From assembly GCA_015257125.1 (NCBI GenBank), contig JABZKU010000020.1, positions 1 to 44,397 of the forward strand: 44,397 nucleotides of DNA, given 5' to 3'. Positions 42,210 through 44,397 of the stretch are shown one piece after another; position 1 is the stretch's first letter; each line of letters begins with the position of its first letter. This DNA is from Prevotellaceae bacterium (lineage in GTDB: Bacteria; Bacteroidota; Bacteroidia; Bacteroidales; Bacteroidaceae). The notes below the pieces were generated by a model. It saw nothing but the letters and a program-made list of their open reading frames with translations. It did no database searches and was not told where the DNA came from. The translations under genes were made by a program, and so were the position numbers.

Positions 42210-42247
42210 TTCCCCTCCGGCTTGGGGTACCCCAAGCCGGAGGGGAA
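42210..42247. repeat. 38-bp perfect palindrome
   Basis: Each 19-base arm (TTCCCCTCCGGCTTGGGGT and its complement) meets at GGTACC without a single mismatch. It lies between the transposase remnant and the putative IS right end. It has no T-run directly after it, so it is not a standard terminator. Confidence 0.9.
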
Positions 42248-42260
42248 GGAGGGAGGAGAA

Positions 42261-42286
42261 TCTTACACACTTTTTCGGACATTACC
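42261..42286. mobile_element. Putative right inverted repeat of the IS256-type remnant
   Basis: The segment reads TCTTACACACTTTTTCGGAC then ATTACC, and its complement opens GGTAATGTCCGAAAAAGTGT. Ends of IS256-family elements commonly carry a TGTCCGAAAAAGTGT-like repeat. No matching left end is visible near 41920, in keeping with a truncated element. The match is from memory. Confidence 0.5.
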
Positions 42287-42465
42287 GGATTGATCACCGT
42301 ATACAGCGGCTGTCCGCTAAAAAAAACGCTTGCGAAGAACAGAAAGAGGTGAACTTTAGATGAGGTAAGATGGATCAACCTGTTTGGTGGAGGTCAGAAC
42401 GACAAATTTGCTGCGTCTAAACTTTTACTGAACAGCAATAATTTACAAAAAAACAACAGTGAAAA

Positions 42466-42497
42466 TTTGGCGCTTTGGGTAAACACAAATAACTTTG
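42466..42497 (+). promoter_or_regulatory. Promoter of the DUF4365 two-gene operon
   Basis: TTTG at 42466-42469, a 20-base spacer, then TAACTTTG at 42490-42497. Both elements match fully, so the AT-rich cassette uses the host promoter type. Transcription would begin near 42504, which disfavours starts before that point. The rest of the gap (42287 to 42465) shows nothing else. Confidence 0.8.
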
Positions 42498-42533
42498 CAA
42501 CAAGAAATGATACTTTGCGTCTATATAAAAACA

Positions 42534-43052
42534 ATGCCGAATCAGAAACCCTTAAAAATGGAAGACATGAGCGAAGCTTTTGTTAGAGCTTTATGTGCAG
42601 TTCATGGATATTCTATCGTAAAATGCGAACATGATAACGATGGAGTTGATATTGGTATACGATGTAAAGGGAAGCCTTGTGCTGAAAGTGAAATTTTGTC
42701 GCCAGAGATAGAAGTCCAATTGAAATCGTCTTATTCAAGAATAACACAGCTACACGATGGCTCTATTAACTATTCATTGGAAGTAAAAAACTACAAGTCG
42801 TTAATAGAGAATAACCGTATGATTCCGCTAATTTTAGTGGTTTTCCATATGCCAACAGATGAAGAAGAATGGATAGAACAAACAACTGACTGGCTAAAGA
42901 TAAAAAAATGCGCTTATTGGATATCTTTGAAAGGACGAAAAAATACGGCAAATCAAAAGTCCATAACGATTAACATACCAGCCGATCATCGATTAACGAA
43001 GGATTCGCTTGTATCAATTATGATTAAAATATCAAAACAGGAGGAGTTATGA
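42534..43052 (+). CDS. DUF4365-like protein, predicted PD-(D/E)XK nuclease fold
   Basis: The 172-residue protein starts at the ATG at 42534. An ATG at 42507 is also possible but nearly coincides with the predicted transcript start. The N-terminal part fits DUF4365 with a nuclease-like core: SEAFVRALCAVHGYSIVKC, then NDGVDIGIRCKG with Asp39, then PEIEVQLKSSYS with Glu60, Gln62 and Lys64 in the E-x-Q-x-K arrangement. Known DUF4365 proteins are poorly characterised and often lie near mobile or defence genes. The middle (MIPLILVVFHMPTDEEEWIE) and end are also family-like. Base composition is far more AT-rich than the chromosome around it. Its stop codon overlaps the next start by four bases. DNA or RNA cleavage is inferred, not shown. 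Confidence 0.75.
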   Translation: MPNQKPLKMEDMSEAFVRALCAVHGYSIVKCEHDNDGVDIGIRCKGKPCAESEILSPEIEVQLKSSYSRITQLHDGSINYSLEVKNYKSLIENNRMIPLILVVFHMPTDEEEWIEQTTDWLKIKKCAYWISLKGRKNTANQKSITINIPADHRLTKDSLVSIMIKISKQEEL

Positions 43053-44167
43053 ATAATTTAAATATTTTCATTGAAAAACTTTCTGCAGAGCGAATATCCA
43101 AGTATTTACAACTCAACGGATGGAAGCAACAAGGTCGTATTTATAATGACAAAGTCTTACAATTTGTCACACCTGACGAAAAGGGGGCTTTATTGTTGCC
43201 GGCGGATAAAAGCTTTATGGATTATCACTTCGCCATGTATAGAGCTATTTCTATTATGGCTGAATATGAAAAGGTTTCAGTAGAAAACCTTTTTAATAAA
43301 TTGATATATCCTTCAAGTGATATATTGAAATGGAGGGTTTCCGACGAAGATACGATGAATGGTGCAATATCATTTATCTCTATGGAGCACAATATAGAAT
43401 TTATTAAGAGTATGTTGAGCTCTACTTGTCTTGACATCTTGTCTCCTTCTCAATATCATGCTAAATTATATACAAAAGAGGTTCAAAGACAGATTGCTAA
43501 ATATAAATTTGGACAAACAGAAATAGGAAGTTACATATTAAATGTCCTATGCCCGCTTGGGTACTATCAATATGAATTATTTGACCCTACGGTAGGAGAG
43601 CTTCCTTTATCACGGAAGATAAATCTACACTTAATTAGAAACATCGATATGTTGCAGAGGTCTGCTCAGGAAAAGAGCCAAGAATCTCGTGATTGTATTT
43701 CAGAGGGGAAGATTAGTGTGAATTTCTTAAGCTCTTTGGCAAGTTTGTATGACGAGAACAAGAATGCCGAATTATCTATTGAAGCAGATTGGAATTTAAG
43801 AGTTCCAGTAACTGAAGAATTTCCTTCTTATGTTATCTTAAACCCTAGGTTTAGTGAAGATATAGCGGTCATAGCAGAGGAGTTTACACCCAAGACTGAA
43901 CAGAATGTAGTAAAATCATTTTATGGGAAAATCGTCAATATCGGAGCTGAAGCAGAAATTGATAATCGGGTTATGGTTGATATTAAAGTAGCAACTATAG
44001 GTGAGAATTTGAAGACAATTACAATCAATGCTTCCTTGAATTATTTTCAATATTTCTCTATTGTAGATACAGCTTTTAAAACAGGTTCAGACGTTAAAGT
44101 AACAGGATTGACTACTTCTACCGTAAGGTGTGTAAAAGTTAAAGATGCAGCCATCGAACTTTTGTAA
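43049..44167 (+). CDS. Protein of unknown function coupled to the DUF4365 gene
   Basis: The 372-residue protein (MNNLNIFIEKLSAERISKYL...) is soluble and lacks a signal peptide. Its N-terminal third has a pattern I associate with an uncharacterised family: a YLxxxGW opening (YLQLNGWKQQG), LLLPADKSFMDYHFAMYRAI, and later YKFGQTEIGSYILNVLCP. The C-terminal 90 residues are beta-rich (SFYGKIVNIGAEAEIDNRVM ... VKVTGLTTSTVRCVKV) and could be a small barrel domain. No catalytic motif is evident. It overlaps the DUF4365 gene by ATGA, so the two should be made together and may form a complex. The composition is AT-rich. Its stop codon lies right at the putative end of an IS982-type element, so the natural C-terminus may differ. 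Confidence 0.75.
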   Translation: MNNLNIFIEKLSAERISKYLQLNGWKQQGRIYNDKVLQFVTPDEKGALLLPADKSFMDYHFAMYRAISIMAEYEKVSVENLFNKLIYPSSDILKWRVSDEDTMNGAISFISMEHNIEFIKSMLSSTCLDILSPSQYHAKLYTKEVQRQIAKYKFGQTEIGSYILNVLCPLGYYQYELFDPTVGELPLSRKINLHLIRNIDMLQRSAQEKSQESRDCISEGKISVNFLSSLASLYDENKNAELSIEADWNLRVPVTEEFPSYVILNPRFSEDIAVIAEEFTPKTEQNVVKSFYGKIVNIGAEAEIDNRVMVDIKVATIGENLKTITINASLNYFQYFSIVDTAFKTGSDVKVTGLTTSTVRCVKVKDAAIELL

Positions 44168-44397
44168 CCTGAGTTCGGTCTAAGCAATTCTCCTTTCTCT
44201 TTCGATGATTTCGATATTAAGCGAGGGTTTCTTGGGCAAGAAACTATATGCCGCCATGGCTGCCATGAGATTTGCGGCAAACCCTCCGATGCTCCTGTGG
44301 CGCGTGTGTTCAATCTGAACGATGTTCTTCAATTCGTCGTTTACCGTCTCGATCAACGACCTTTTTCTCAGTAGAATTTTATCGCGTAGATGCATCA
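44168..44397 (-). mobile_element. End of an IS982-family insertion sequence, running off the window
   Basis: The sequence ACCTGAGTTCGGTCTAAG starting at about 44167 is a plausible terminal inverted repeat, directly followed by the 3' end of a transposase on the minus strand. The element continues beyond the right edge, so the other end and any target duplication are not visible. Confidence 0.65.
44180..44397 (-). CDS. IS982-family transposase, C-terminal part
   Basis: The minus-strand frame enters from the right edge and stops at 44180. The visible 71 or so residues include KILLRKRSLIETVNDELKN, then IVQIEHTRHRSIGGFAANLM and AAYSFLPKKPSLN, which match the end of IS982 transposases, with the third catalytic acidic residue in the IETVNDELKN block. 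The real start lies outside the window. IS982 transposases have about 290 residues. Whether the element is intact cannot be judged. Confidence 0.8.
   Translation of the reverse strand, partial: MHLRDKILLRKRSLIETVNDELKNIVQIEHTRHRSIGGFAANLMAAMAAYSFLPKKPSLNIEIIERERRIA

Noticed and set aside
41775..44397. tRNA-Lys as attachment site with a direct repeat of its 3' end downstream
   Set aside because: No second copy of the tRNA 3' end was found up to the window edge and no integrase gene is visible.

Overview
The window looks like chromosomal DNA of a GC-rich member of the Bacteroidales, possibly Prevotellaceae- or Porphyromonadaceae-like; the genus cannot be settled by reading alone. Four things point there. 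Genes start without Shine-Dalgarno sequences. Promoters have the Bacteroidetes form TTTG-N20-TAnnTTTG, seen cleanly in front of two tRNAs and several genes. A secreted protease ends in a type IX secretion-like (T9SS) domain. The gene content includes a HmuY-like lipoprotein with a TonB receptor, an S-type sulfatase, and IMP cyclohydrolase next to mreB and mreC.

Left part (1 to 18663): every gene is on the minus strand. Reading from the left these are the start of thiL (cut by the edge), a small outer-membrane barrel, a flavodoxin-fold quinone reductase, trkH and trkA (potassium uptake), dxs (isoprenoid precursors), udk (pyrimidine salvage), an exported alkaline phosphatase, mreC, mreB, a stand-alone IMP cyclohydrolase, a subtilisin-like protease, an HI0933-type flavoprotein and a large cation:proton antiporter. 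udk-dxs and trkA-trkH are tightly spaced. mreC is followed by a terminator rather than mreD.

Right part (18932 to 44167): all genes are on the plus strand. They are an LptF/LptG-type permease with a heptapeptide-repeat tail plus ribBA, a Bax-inhibitor-1 family protein, an aspartate aminotransferase, an AT-rich stretch of about 1 kb without a gene, asnA, a SulP transporter, a cell-wall amidase plus a MlaD-type protein, a lipoprotein, tRNA-Gln, a heme-uptake-like operon (calycin-like lipoprotein, HmuY-like lipoprotein, TonB receptor), an operon of TetR regulator, secreted GEVED protein and sulfatase, and tRNA-Lys.

Right end (41.9 kb to the edge): just after tRNA-Lys the DNA becomes accessory. 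It holds a 3' remnant of an IS256-type element with a 38-bp perfect palindrome, then a strikingly AT-rich two-gene operon (a DUF4365 nuclease-like protein translationally coupled to a 372-residue protein of unknown function), then the end of an IS982-type element that runs off the window. This two-gene cassette is the best candidate for an undescribed system, possibly defence-related; nothing in the sequence proves a function.

Start codons were chosen by family length, signal peptides and promoter position, because ribosome binding sites give little help here. No homology search was possible, so family calls rest on recognised motifs.
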